From positions 1 to 11,807 of the forward strand of contig JAAZAQ010000372.1 of the NCBI GenBank assembly GCA_012514225.1: a stretch of DNA of 11,807 bases, given 5' to 3'. Under the pieces are notes generated by a model. The model searched no databases and was not told where the DNA came from. It saw only the letters and a list, made by a program, of their open reading frames with translations. This DNA is from Clostridiales bacterium. Lineage in GTDB: Bacteria > Bacillota > Clostridia > Christensenellales > Aristaeellaceae. Made by a program: the position numbers and the translations under genes. Positions 1 to 7,692 of the stretch are shown piece by piece (the stretch's first letter is position 1; the number at the start of each line of letters is the position of its first letter).

Positions 1-1226
1 ACGTCCTTGTCCGGGGACAGGTCCAGCTGCCGCTGGTCGTAGTAGCCCACGTCGGCCTTGGGACTGTATGCGACCGTCCCCGCGTCCGGTGTTTCCCGGC
101 CCGTCAGGCAGCGGACAAGGGTCGTCTTGCCGATGCCGTTGGGCCCGATGAGGGCAGCGCGGTCGTCCCCGCGCAGGATGATATCCACGTCCTGAAACAG
201 GACGCGGTCCCCGAATGCCTTGGAAATCCCTACTGCTTCCAGCGCAATCCCGTGGATGGAACGGGCGGCGCGGAAGCGGAACGCCGTTTGCTTTTCTTCC
301 TGGGGCCTGTCCACCAATTCCATGCGGGCCAGGGCTTTTTCACGGCTCTCGGCCGCCCGGATTGATTTTTCACGGTTGAAGCTGCGGAACCGCGCGATAA
401 TCGCCCGCTGGCGCTGGATTTCCTTTTGCTGCAAGGCATAGGCCTTGTTTCTCGCCGCGTGCCGCTGCGCGCGGAGACCTGCGTAGGCGGTGTAGTTGCC
501 GGGATAGGTTTCCAGGGCGCCAAACAGTATTTCGGCGACCCCGGTGCACACCGCGTCTAGAAAATACCGGTCGTGCGATACGGTGATGATTGAACCCGGA
601 TAGGAAAGCAAAAAGCCTTCCAGCCAGCCGAGCATCCCCATGTCCAGATGGTTGGTCGGCTCGTCCAGCAGAAGCAAATCCGGCTTTTGCAATAGCAGTT
701 TCGCAAGCCCCAGGCGCGTGAGCTCACCGCCGCTCAAGGTGTGCGCTGGCTGGGCGAACTGTGTCTCGCTGAACCCAAGGCCGGCGAGCACGCCGATGAC
801 CTGCGACTCCGCCCCATAGCCCCCGGCCCGCTCGAAACGCTCTGTCACCCGCGCGTATTCTTCCAGCAGCCTGCCCTGCACCTCTTCGTCTGCCGGGTCG
901 CCCATGCGGCGCTCCAGTTCCCTCAGCCGCGCTTCCATCCGGTGAATCTCGTCCAGCGCGCGGCGCGCCTCGTCCATTACCGTGCTGCCCCCGGCAGGAT
1001 GGAACACCTGGCTGAGCATCGCCACCCGCGTCCCGCGGGCGACGCTCATCTGGCCGCCGTCCGGGGCCAGTTCGCCCGATATGACGCGCAGCAGGGTGGT
1101 CTTCCCGCTCCCGTTGACGCCGACGAGGCCCAGCCGCTCACCCTGGTTGAGCGACAGGCTCACGTCCCGCAGCACTTCGTCGGTGCCGAAGGATTTCGCG
1201 ATATGCTGCAAGGTCAGGATGGTCAC
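1..1226 (-). CDS. ABC-F family ATP-binding protein, 3' end cut by window
   Basis: This is a soluble ATPase with two ABC domains in one chain and no membrane segment. The family acts on ribosomes (translation factors or antibiotic-resistance proteins). About 408 codons are visible. The first ABC domain has Walker A GVNGSGKT (residues 36-43), signature LSGGE (164-168), Walker B LLLLDEPTNHLD (184-195) and switch SHDRYFLD (217-224). A charged Arg/Lys/Glu-rich helical linker follows (about 240-300), the part that contacts P-site tRNA in this family. The second domain has Walker A GPNGIGKT (361-368) and then GYYDQ. Its signature and Walker B lie beyond base 1. The start is GTG at 1226, because an in-frame TGA lies two codons upstream and the next residues (MTILTLQHIAKSFG) match the usual family N-terminus. 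The ribosome site is weak (AGG). It lies 67 bases downstream of secG on the same strand. The exact subfamily (YdiF-, EttA- or Uup-like) cannot be settled without the C-terminus. Confidence 0.93.
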   Translation of the reverse strand, partial: MTILTLQHIAKSFGTDEVLRDVSLSLNQGERLGLVGVNGSGKTTLLRVISGELAPDGGQMSVARGTRVAMLSQVFHPAGGSTVMDEARRALDEIHRMEARLRELERRMGDPADEEVQGRLLEEYARVTERFERAGGYGAESQVIGVLAGLGFSETQFAQPAHTLSGGELTRLGLAKLLLQKPDLLLLDEPTNHLDMGMLGWLEGFLLSYPGSIITVSHDRYFLDAVCTGVAEILFGALETYPGNYTAYAGLRAQRHAARNKAYALQQKEIQRQRAIIARFRSFNREKSIRAAESREKALARMELVDRPQEEKQTAFRFRAARSIHGIALEAVGISKAFGDRVLFQDVDIILRGDDRAALIGPNGIGKTTLVRCLTGRETPDAGTVAYSPKADVGYYDQRQLDLSPDKD

Positions 1227-1244
1227 GGATCAACCTGTACTTTC

Positions 1245-1273
1245 AAAAAGAAAAGCCGGCGCAGCGCGTCAGC
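1245..1273 (-). terminator. Probable intrinsic terminator after secG
   Basis: On the minus strand a GC-rich hairpin (GCTGACGC, loop GCT, GCGCCGGC; seven pairs and a G-T pair-bearing stem with one A-C mismatch) is followed directly by TTTTCTTTTT. It begins 20 bases after the secG stop and ends 18 bases before the ABC-F start. It could end secG transcripts or attenuate read-through into the ABC-F gene. Seen in sequence; activity is inferred. Confidence 0.5.
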
Positions 1274-1293
1274 CTTTGAAGGAACCCGCGTTC

Positions 1294-1530
1294 TCAGACG
1301 AATATCAAAACCAGGGCGAGAACGACGAAAGCAATGGCGGAAGCCTTGGTCGCCAGGGCAAGCCTGCCCTCCTTGGTCTTGTTCTTGTTTTTGCCCAGGA
1401 AATTGCCCGAGCCGCCGCCCGTCAGCGCGCTGATGCCTTCCGCGTCGCCCTTTTGCAGCAGGACGGAGACGATCAGCACCAGGGAAACAGCCAGCAGCAG
1501 GATGGAAAACACCGTTTGTACCGCGGTCAT
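1294..1530 (-). CDS. secG: Preprotein translocase subunit SecG
   Basis: SecG is the small auxiliary subunit of the SecYEG channel and helps SecA-driven export across the cytoplasmic membrane. The predicted protein has 78 residues, the normal size for Gram-positive SecG. It has two hydrophobic helices (about residues 4-25 and 57-77) joined by the conserved loop containing LLQKGDAEG, then SALTGGGSG and a Lys/Asn-rich stretch. The ATG at 1530 is chosen because GGAGGGGG lies 6 bases upstream and the first helix starts immediately. An in-frame upstream ATG at 1578 would add 16 polar residues that belong to the promoter region. The gene has its own near-consensus promoter and a likely terminator, so it may be a single-gene transcript. 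Read-through from the preceding zinc-ribbon gene is also possible, since no clear terminator separates them. Confidence 0.95.
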   Translation of the reverse strand: MTAVQTVFSILLLAVSLVLIVSVLLQKGDAEGISALTGGGSGNFLGKNKNKTKEGRLALATKASAIAFVVLALVLIFV

Positions 1531-1563
1531 AGGTAACCCCCTCCAGTCGTTTCGACGCGGGAT

Positions 1564-1592
1564 ATCATACCACAGCAAGGGTGGAACATCAA
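1564..1592 (-). promoter_or_regulatory. SigA-type promoter for secG
   Basis: On the minus strand TTGATG (1592-1587) and TATGAT (1569-1564) are separated by exactly 17 bases. They sit about 34 bases upstream of the secG start codon, with a strong Shine-Dalgarno between. Both boxes are within one or two bases of consensus. Confidence 0.75.
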
Positions 1593-1637
1593 GCAGGAGT
1601 TCGCCTGCCGGTTAAACCCCCCGGCTGCCCCGCCAGG

Positions 1638-3443
1638 TCAGTTTTTCGGCGGCTGCGGCTTGTACGTATAGCGGGCGATGAGCCGGGGGATATTGCCGTA
1701 CATGCCGTAGGCGTCCGCGTAAATACGGTACCGCTCCCCCAGCGTCCACTGGGTCTTGGTTTGGTTCTCCACCATCACCAGCCGCTCGCTGCCGCCGCCG
1801 TCCCCCGCGTCCATGATGACCAGCTGCGGCTTTCCGCTTACAATTTCCCTGACCGGCCCGGTGAAGACGTAAATCTGGGTGTTGGCGATGCGCGTGCTCA
1901 TGTTGGCCAGCAGGTCCGGGTAGCCCCAGGAGTCCAGCGCCCAGGCCTTCTTGGTGTAGATATCCGGGTTGGGCAGATAGTACACCTCGTACTGGACGGT
2001 GGTCGGGTTCCTGCCCGGGAAGTCCGCCCGGATTTCCACAGTGTTCATGCCGATTTTGGAGAAGACCGCCTCAAAGCTGAACACGCCGGTACTGGCCAGC
2101 TGGGAGGAGTCCAGGTTTTTGTGCGGGCTGAGCACCGTGATGGCGGCGCCCGCCCGCGTCGTCGCCCGGATGACCATGGACGGCTGGGAACTCTCGTCGT
2201 CCAGCGTGCTGGCGAGGTCCAGGGGGATGTCCTGCACCGCGCGGTGGATGACCAGCGTCACGGCGTTTTCCCGGTAAAACTGGCTGCGCACCACGATGTT
2301 GATGAGGTTGTCGCCTACGGGCTGGATGGGGGCGTTGTAGCTGATGTACCCGTTCTGGGTGTTCACGAAGGAGGAATAGTCCTCCCCGTTGATAAAGACC
2401 TTGCTGTTTTGCATGACATGGAACCGGATGTTGTAAATCGGCGTGCTGACGGTCAGGAAAGTGACGTCAGGATTGATGAGGGTGATGGGCGACTGCGGGA
2501 TTTCAATGGTGTAGCGCACCGGCTCCATCTGCTTTTGTTCCCCGGTCCCGGTTCGGATATAGGGCGTCAGCGCCACGTCCATGGTCGGCTGGGTGAGGTT
2601 TTCCATCTCCTCATACCAGACGTAGTCCGCAACCTGGAAGGTCGCGAAGCCGCCGGCGACGATGTAGGACTTTCGGAGTTCCTTGATGTAAATCTGCGCG
2701 CCTTCCGGGGCGGGGATGGACACCGTGTGCGCGGCCATGTCGTCCAGGATGGAAGCGGAAATCAGCGGCTGCGGCACCTGCTCGGATTGCCCGCGCGCGG
2801 CCAGCCAGGGGCTGACGACAAACTGGAACAGCGCGATGCCGCCCGCCGCCACAATCAGCGCGAGCGCCAGGAAGGGCAGGAACCGCCGTCGCCCGATGGA
2901 GCGCTTGCGCTTGGGTCGGGGCAGCGGCACGGAGGCGCCGCGGTAGCCCTGGGTGCTGGCGGGCGCGAAGCCGGCGTTCTCGCCGGTCATGGACTGGTAG
3001 GTGGGAAACTCGGTAAACCCGTCGTAATCCACGACCTCTTCTTCCGCCGAGGCTTCCGCCGCGCGGCGGCGGGCCAGCTGCGGGTCCACGAAAAGCCGGC
3101 TACGCCGGGAAGAGCCGGACACGCGCGTGCCGGAAGGGGCGAAGCCCCGCTGCGCCCCCCTGGCCCTGAGCTGTTTCTGCTTGATTTCCCCCCTGCGCTT
3201 GCGCTCGTGCAGGCTGAGCATCTCCAGCGCCAAGCGGTCATGGGCGTCGGCTGCGACGGACGGGTTGCCGAATTCGTCAAACCGGATGACCGTCGGCTTC
3301 GCGGCCTCCGTCGGCGCGGTTTTTTCAAACTCCGCGGCGGGAAGCGGCGCCTCCTTGTGCGGAGCCTGCGAAAGAGGCTCCCCGCAGCGGAAACACCGCG
3401 GGAAGGAAGCCCGGTTCCAGTGGCCGCAGGCGGGGCATTTCAT
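1638..3443 (-). CDS. Zinc-ribbon, single-pass membrane protein with predicted extracellular beta domains; function unknown
   Basis: I do not recognise a named family for this 601-residue protein. It opens with a compact zinc ribbon, Cys3-x2-Cys6 and Cys17-x2-Cys20. A long Arg/Lys/Glu-rich low-complexity stretch follows (about 50-187), ending in a basic cluster, KRKRSIGRRR. One hydrophobic helix follows (about 188-210). The basic cluster before the helix predicts a cytoplasmic N-terminus and an exported C-terminal part of about 390 residues. That part is beta-rich: two regions resemble Ig-like sandwiches (about 317-400, with VFINGEDY, and about 420-490, with NTVEIRADFPG). The last segment (about 515-595) resembles an OB fold. 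No catalytic motif was seen. The start is ATG at 3443, with AAGGGGA about 8 bases upstream. It follows lepA by 48 bases on the same strand with no visible promoter, so co-transcription with murC-lepA is likely. The domain assignments outside the ribbon and helix are my inference. Confidence 0.85.
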   Translation of the reverse strand: MKCPACGHWNRASFPRCFRCGEPLSQAPHKEAPLPAAEFEKTAPTEAAKPTVIRFDEFGNPSVAADAHDRLALEMLSLHERKRRGEIKQKQLRARGAQRGFAPSGTRVSGSSRRSRLFVDPQLARRRAAEASAEEEVVDYDGFTEFPTYQSMTGENAGFAPASTQGYRGASVPLPRPKRKRSIGRRRFLPFLALALIVAAGGIALFQFVVSPWLAARGQSEQVPQPLISASILDDMAAHTVSIPAPEGAQIYIKELRKSYIVAGGFATFQVADYVWYEEMENLTQPTMDVALTPYIRTGTGEQKQMEPVRYTIEIPQSPITLINPDVTFLTVSTPIYNIRFHVMQNSKVFINGEDYSSFVNTQNGYISYNAPIQPVGDNLINIVVRSQFYRENAVTLVIHRAVQDIPLDLASTLDDESSQPSMVIRATTRAGAAITVLSPHKNLDSSQLASTGVFSFEAVFSKIGMNTVEIRADFPGRNPTTVQYEVYYLPNPDIYTKKAWALDSWGYPDLLANMSTRIANTQIYVFTGPVREIVSGKPQLVIMDAGDGGGSERLVMVENQTKTQWTLGERYRIYADAYGMYGNIPRLIARYTYKPQPPKN

Positions 3444-3491
3444 GCGACCGTCCCCTTATTCACCGAAACCACCATGACGAAGGCCTGGCAT

Positions 3492-5300
3492 TCACTCGTC
3501 TCCCATTTTCAGTACGGCGATGAAGGCCTCGCCGGGCAGCTCGACGCTGCCGAACTTGCGCATGCGCTTCTTGCCTTCCTTCTGCTTTTCGAGCAGCTTT
3601 TTCTTCCGGGAGATATCGCCGCCGTAGCACTTGGCCAGAACGTCCTTGCGGACCGCCTTGACGGTCTCCCGCGCGATGACCTTCCCGCCGATGGCCCCCT
3701 GGATGGGGATTTCAAACTGCTGGCGCGGGATGACGTCCTTGAGCTTCTCCGCGATGCCCCGCGCCCGCCCGTAGGCTTTCTCCCTGTGGACGATCATGGT
3801 GAAGGCGTCGCAGATTTCCCCGTTGAGCAGGAAATCCAGCTTGACCAGGTCGCTGTCCTGGTACCCCTTCAGCTCATAGTCCAGGGAGGCGTAGCCGCGG
3901 CTGCGGCTCTTGAGCTGGTCGAAAAAGTCGTAAATGACCTCGTTGAGCGGCATGTCGTAGGTCAGTCGGACGCGGCCGGCCTCGTACTGCATGTCCTTGA
4001 ACAGCCCGCGCTTGTCACGGCACAGCTCCATCAGCGTCCCGACGAACTCCTGCGGGGTGTAAATGGTTGCCAGCACGAAAGGCTCGCGCATGGTTTCGAT
4101 TTCCCCCTGCGGGGGCAGGTTGGACGGGTTGTCGATGTCGACGACCTCGCCGTTGGTTTTAACGACTTCATAGACGACGTTGGGCACGGTGGTGATCAGG
4201 CCCAGGTCAAACTCGCGCTCGAGGCGCTCCTGGATGATTTCCATGTGCAGAAGGCCCAGGAAGCCGCAGCGGAAGCCGAATCCGAGGGCGGAGCTTGTTT
4301 CCGGCTCAAAGGTTAGGGAGGCGTCGTTCATGCGCAGCCTGTCCAGGGCGTCGCGCAATTCCGGATAGTCGGCGCCGTCCGCGGGGTAGATGCCGCAGAA
4401 GACCATGGGAATCGCCTGCTTGTAGCCCGGAAGGGGGCTGGAAGCGGGGTTGAGCGCGTCGGTGATGGTGTCGCCGACGCGGGTGTCGCGCACCTCCTTG
4501 ATGGAGGCGCTGACATAGCCCACCTCGCCCGCGCGCAGGGCTTCCCCAGGCTGGAAACGGGGCGTGAGCATGCCCACCTCGACGACGTCGAACTCGGCGC
4601 CGGTCTGCATCATGCGCATGCGCATGCCGGGCTTGAGCACGCCGTTGAACACCCGTACATAGCAGATGGCGCCTTTGTAATTGTCGTACATCGCGTCGAA
4701 GACCAAGGCCTGCAGGGGCGCGTCCTCGTCCCCGGCTGGCGGCGGGATGCGGTTGACGATGGCCTCGAGCACCTCCTCGATGCCCTGGCCCAGCTTGGCC
4801 GACACCAGCGGCGCGTCCTCGGCGGAAAGGCCGATGAGCTCCTCGATTTCCTTCTTGGCCTCCTCCGGCTGCGCGCTGGGCAAATCGATTTTATTGATGA
4901 CGGGGATGGTTTCCAGGTCGTGCTCCAGCGCCAGATAGACGTTGGCCAGCGTCTGTGCCTCCACCCCCTGGCTGGCATCCACGACCAGCAGCGCCCCTTC
5001 GCAGGCGGCCAGCGCGCGGCTGACCTCGTAGGTGAAGTCGACGTGACCGGGGGTGTCGATGAGGTTTAAGGTATATTCCTCCCCGTCTCTTGCCCGGTAA
5101 CGCATATTGACGGCCTTGGACTTGATGGTGATGCCGCGCTCACGCTCCAGTTCCATGGAGTCGAGCATCTGGTCGACCATCTGTCGCTGGTCGAAGACCC
5201 CGGTTTTCTCCAGGATGCGGTCGGCCAGCGTGCTCTTCCCGTGGTCGATGTGCGCGATGATGCAAAAATTCCGGATGGCGTTCAAACGCTCTTGCGACAT
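3492..5300 (-). CDS. lepA: Elongation factor 4 (LepA), ribosome-associated GTPase
   Basis: LepA/EF4 is a translational GTPase that binds the ribosome and influences translocation and 30S biogenesis. The 602-residue length is standard. The G-domain motifs are all present: G1 AHIDHGKST (16-24), G2 RGIT (55-58), G3 DTPGH (82-86), G4 NKID (136-139) and G5 SAK (167-169). The later EF-G-like domains and the LepA-specific C-terminal region follow, ending with the hallmark [16 protein letters not shown] and a final VLKMGDE. The ATG at 5300 is preceded by GAGGAG at good spacing. This start lies inside the last codons of murC (19-base overlap), so translation may be coupled to murC and the two genes share a transcript. 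No sign of truncation or frameshift. Confidence 0.98.
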   Translation of the reverse strand: MSQERLNAIRNFCIIAHIDHGKSTLADRILEKTGVFDQRQMVDQMLDSMELERERGITIKSKAVNMRYRARDGEEYTLNLIDTPGHVDFTYEVSRALAACEGALLVVDASQGVEAQTLANVYLALEHDLETIPVINKIDLPSAQPEEAKKEIEELIGLSAEDAPLVSAKLGQGIEEVLEAIVNRIPPPAGDEDAPLQALVFDAMYDNYKGAICYVRVFNGVLKPGMRMRMMQTGAEFDVVEVGMLTPRFQPGEALRAGEVGYVSASIKEVRDTRVGDTITDALNPASSPLPGYKQAIPMVFCGIYPADGADYPELRDALDRLRMNDASLTFEPETSSALGFGFRCGFLGLLHMEIIQERLEREFDLGLITTVPNVVYEVVKTNGEVVDIDNPSNLPPQGEIETMREPFVLATIYTPQEFVGTLMELCRDKRGLFKDMQYEAGRVRLTYDMPLNEVIYDFFDQLKSRSRGYASLDYELKGYQDSDLVKLDFLLNGEICDAFTMIVHREKAYGRARGIAEKLKDVIPRQQFEIPIQGAIGGKVIARETVKAVRKDVLAKCYGGDISRKKKLLEKQKEGKKRMRKFGSVELPGEAFIAVLKMGDE

Positions 5301-6721
5301 GACAGCTCCTCAGCCTTTTCCTTGCATTGTTCATAATTGCGCTGGATCTGGTCGTTGAGCAGGTTGACGTTCCCGCAGCCCATGGTGAGCACCAGGTCGC
5401 CTTCCCGCCCGTTTTCCCTCAGCCAGCGCTCTGCGTCGTCGAACCCCGGCGTCAGCACGGCGTCGATGCCTTTATTGCGCATACCGTCCACCAGCATGCC
5501 GCTGTGAATGTCCCCCGGGTCCTTTTCCCGCGCGGCATAGATGTCCGTCACCAGGGTGACGTCCGCGCGCGCCGTGCAGGACAGGTATTCCTGAAAGAGG
5601 GTTTTCACGCGGCTGAAGGTATGCGGCTGCATGACGGCGACGACGCGGCGGTTCTGCAGCCTGGCCATTTCCACCGCAACGCGCATTTCCGCGGGGTTGT
5701 GCCCGTAGTCATGGTACAACTCCATCCCCCACACGCTGCCGGTATGCTCGAAGCGCCGGTGCGCGTTGGTGAAGCGGTTCAGCGCGCTCGTGGACAGGTT
5801 CAGGTCGGCGCCCGCCAGGTCGGCGGCGGCCAGCGCCGCCAGGGCGTGCAGGGCGTTGTGGACGCCCGGCACCTTCAATGCAACGCGGCAAAGCGGCGTT
5901 CCCGATTTGAGGACCGTGAAGGAAGCGCAGCCCTTCCCATCGTAAGCAATCCCGCCCGGATAATAGTCGTTTTCCGCCTGGAGGCCGAAAGTACGAAAGA
6001 CGCGGTTTCCCCGCTCCAGCTTGCCCAGGACGCGGGCGACCCGCTCGTCCTCCCCGTTGGCGACGACGATTCCGTCCCGGGGAAGCCGCGAAAGGAATTC
6101 CAGGTACGCCTCCTCCACATGCTCCATGTCCCCGTAGCAGTCCAGATGGTCCTCCTCGATGTTGAGGACGACCGCCAGGCCCACGGGCATGTGCAGGAAA
6201 CTGCGGTTGAACTCGCAGGCCTCGGCGACGAACACGCGGCTGTCCCCTGCCCGCACGCTGCCGCCGATGGCGTCCAGGCTGCCGCCCAGGTGCACGGAAG
6301 GGTCGAGGCCGGCCTCGGTCAGCGCCTGCGCCAGCATGGCGGTGGTCGTCGTCTTCCCGTGCGTGCCGCACACGCAGACCGGCAGCCGATAGCCCTGCAT
6401 CAGCGCGCCCAGCAGCACGGCGCGCTCCATCTGGGGCACGTGAAGCTGTGCCGCCCGCGCGCGCTCCGGGTCCTCCGAAGAGACGGCGGCGGAATAAACC
6501 AGCAGCCCCGCGCCGTCGACCATCCCCGGATGGTGCCCGGCGCGGACGTCCATCCCCCGCTTTCTCAGCTGCAGGAGGGTATACCCCTCGTCCCGATCGG
6601 TGCCGGACACCTCAAAGCCGTCCCCGGCCAGCATCAGGGCCAGGCCGGACATGCTGGAACCGCCAATGCCGACCATATGAATGCGTTTGCCGGCAAAATC
6701 ACGCAGCGCCGAACCCACCAT
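5282..6721 (-). CDS. murC: UDP-N-acetylmuramate--L-alanine ligase (MurC)
   Basis: MurC adds L-alanine to UDP-MurNAc using ATP, the first amino-acid step of peptidoglycan precursor synthesis in the cytoplasm. About 479 residues, a normal length. The UDP-binding N-terminal domain has GIGGSSMSG (18-26). The central ATPase domain has GTHGKTTTT (119-127), EACEFNRSF (167-175) and [13 protein letters not shown] (186-198). The C-terminal domain has RRFEHTG (322-328), DYGHNP (338-343) and QPHTFSR. The start is either ATG at 6721, only 3 bases after AGGAGG, or the adjacent GTG at 6718, with 6-base spacing; both give nearly the same protein. The frame stays open to an upstream TTG at 6760, but that codon abuts the -10 box and would lie upstream of the transcription start. 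The stop overlaps lepA by 19 bases. The gene has its own strong promoter, beginning right after the glycosylase stop codon. Confidence 0.97.
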   Translation of the reverse strand: MVGSALRDFAGKRIHMVGIGGSSMSGLALMLAGDGFEVSGTDRDEGYTLLQLRKRGMDVRAGHHPGMVDGAGLLVYSAAVSSEDPERARAAQLHVPQMERAVLLGALMQGYRLPVCVCGTHGKTTTTAMLAQALTEAGLDPSVHLGGSLDAIGGSVRAGDSRVFVAEACEFNRSFLHMPVGLAVVLNIEEDHLDCYGDMEHVEEAYLEFLSRLPRDGIVVANGEDERVARVLGKLERGNRVFRTFGLQAENDYYPGGIAYDGKGCASFTVLKSGTPLCRVALKVPGVHNALHALAALAAADLAGADLNLSTSALNRFTNAHRRFEHTGSVWGMELYHDYGHNPAEMRVAVEMARLQNRRVVAVMQPHTFSRVKTLFQEYLSCTARADVTLVTDIYAAREKDPGDIHSGMLVDGMRNKGIDAVLTPGFDDAERWLRENGREGDLVLTMGCGNVNLLNDQIQRNYEQCKEKAEELSCRKSV

Positions 6722-6751
6722 GCCCCTCCTTCCCAAATACGAATTCATTTT

Positions 6752-6780
6752 ATTATACAAGCGCCTTCCAACCTTGACAA
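6752..6780 (-). promoter_or_regulatory. SigA-type promoter for murC-lepA
   Basis: On the minus strand TTGTCA (6780-6775) and a perfect TATAAT (6757-6752) are 17 bases apart. The expected transcript start is near 6745, giving a leader of about 24 bases with a strong AAGGAGGGG ribosome site. The -35 box starts one base after the stop codon of the upstream glycosylase gene. Confidence 0.85.
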
Positions 6781-6781
6781 G

Positions 6782-7612
6782 TTAAGGGGACGCCGGGCGC
6801 TTCCCGGCAAGGTGCCGTGCATAGCAAAACAGGCACTGCTGCAGGACGCCTGCCCAACCGGGGTACAGGTGGGCGGGAAAGCCCCCCGGATATTCGCTGG
6901 AAAGCACCCGGTCAATCCATACGTCCACCGGAAAGGCGTCCAGGCGGTGGAAGCCGAACAGCATCACGCAGGCCGCCACCTTTTCCCCCACGCCCGGCAG
7001 CTTCTGCAGCTCCGCCATCAGCGCCCCGTCCGACAAGCCCGCCATCGCGCGCAGGTCCGCAGCGCCGGACGCGACAAGCCGCGCGGTTTCGCCGACATAC
7101 TTCACCCGGTATCCCAGCCCGCAGGCCGCCAGCTCGCCCGCACCGGCGGCGGCCAGGGCTCCGGGCGACGGGAACGCATAGGCATCGCCGTCAATCTGCC
7201 TGCCAAACCTCCGGCTAAGCCTGGAAACGCAATCCCGGATGGCGGGGATGCTTTTTCGCTGGGAGATGATGAAGGAAATCAGGGTTTCGAACGCATCCTG
7301 CCTCAGGATGCGCAAGCCGCCCGCGTGCGTAACGGCCCGGTGAAGATAGGAGCCGTCCGCCGGGAGCGCGGAAAAGTTCCGGCCGTAATCCGTATCCAGG
7401 TCAAAATAACAGCGCCACAGGGCGTCATACTCCTCCTGTCCGCATGAAAAGGAAAAGACGTCCCCGCCTTCGCCGCGCACGTCCAACACCTTGCCAAACG
7501 CAATCAGCCTGTAATTGCCCTGGCCTTTCAAAGCAAAGCGGAAGCATTGGCCGCTGGCGGCGGTCAGCGCAAGGTCGAACCCCTGGATGACGGTCTTTGT
7601 CTGCTGCGCCAT
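6782..7612 (-). CDS. OGG1-like 8-oxoguanine DNA glycosylase / AP lyase (HhH-GPD family)
   Basis: Predicted base-excision repair enzyme that removes oxidised guanine from DNA. The 276 residues match the OGG1 layout: an N-terminal domain with SGQCFRF (20-26), a central helical part with LISFIISQRKSIPAIR (111-126), then the helix-hairpin-helix LPGVGEKVAACVMLFGF (205-221) followed by the GPD segment PVDVWIDR (228-235). By analogy to human OGG1 (Lys249 and Asp268), Lys211 in GEK is the predicted Schiff-base nucleophile and Asp230 in PVD the catalytic acid. The ATG at 7612 is chosen because GGGGAGGGG lies just upstream and the first beta strand follows. An upstream ATG at 7648 would include the promoter -10 box. 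It diverges from murI and is followed immediately by the murC promoter, with no terminator between, so its transcript could continue into murC. Substrate specificity is inferred from family only. Confidence 0.9.
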   Translation of the reverse strand: MAQQTKTVIQGFDLALTAASGQCFRFALKGQGNYRLIAFGKVLDVRGEGGDVFSFSCGQEEYDALWRCYFDLDTDYGRNFSALPADGSYLHRAVTHAGGLRILRQDAFETLISFIISQRKSIPAIRDCVSRLSRRFGRQIDGDAYAFPSPGALAAAGAGELAACGLGYRVKYVGETARLVASGAADLRAMAGLSDGALMAELQKLPGVGEKVAACVMLFGFHRLDAFPVDVWIDRVLSSEYPGGFPAHLYPGWAGVLQQCLFCYARHLAGKRPASP

Positions 7613-7629
7613 TTCCCCTCCCCGCAGGG

Positions 7630-7638
7630 ATTGTAGCA
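7630..7638 (-). promoter_or_regulatory. Extended -10 promoter for the DNA glycosylase gene
   Basis: On the minus strand TGCTACAAT (7638-7630) is an extended -10 element (TGn plus TACAAT). No good -35 box lies 16-18 bases upstream. A start near 7623 would leave a leader of only about 10 bases containing the ribosome site. It is divergent from the murI promoter 30 bases away. Confidence 0.5.
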
Positions 7639-7664
7639 CGCCGGTCAAAGCAGCCGGGTCATTA

Positions 7665-7673
7665 TGCTATACT
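7665..7673 (+). promoter_or_regulatory. Extended -10 promoter for murI
   Basis: TGCTATACT (7665-7673) is an extended -10 element, TGn plus TATACT. The sequence 17 bases upstream of the hexamer is TCAAAG (7645-7650), a poor -35 box. It lies 19 bases upstream of the murI ATG, with GGGAGG between. Confidence 0.55.
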
Positions 7674-7692
7674 GGGCCGGGAGGCGTCTTTG

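Noticed and set aside
1590..1640. Terminator after the zinc-ribbon gene
   Set aside because: Only a 5-bp GCCGG/CCGGC stem with no T tract is present.
1581..4316. A 911-codon open frame on the plus strand opposite lepA and the zinc-ribbon gene
   Set aside because: It is antisense to two well-supported genes, has low-complexity Val/Asp/His/Gly-rich composition typical of mirror frames in GC-rich DNA, has no ribosome site and matches no motif.
5327..7447. A 706-codon open frame on the plus strand opposite murC and the glycosylase
   Set aside because: Same mirror-frame pattern; it spans two convincing minus-strand genes and the murC promoter.
7597..7692. Longer N-terminus for MurI starting at 7597
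   Set aside because: It would overlap the divergent glycosylase gene and both promoters; MurI homology begins right after the ATG at 7693.
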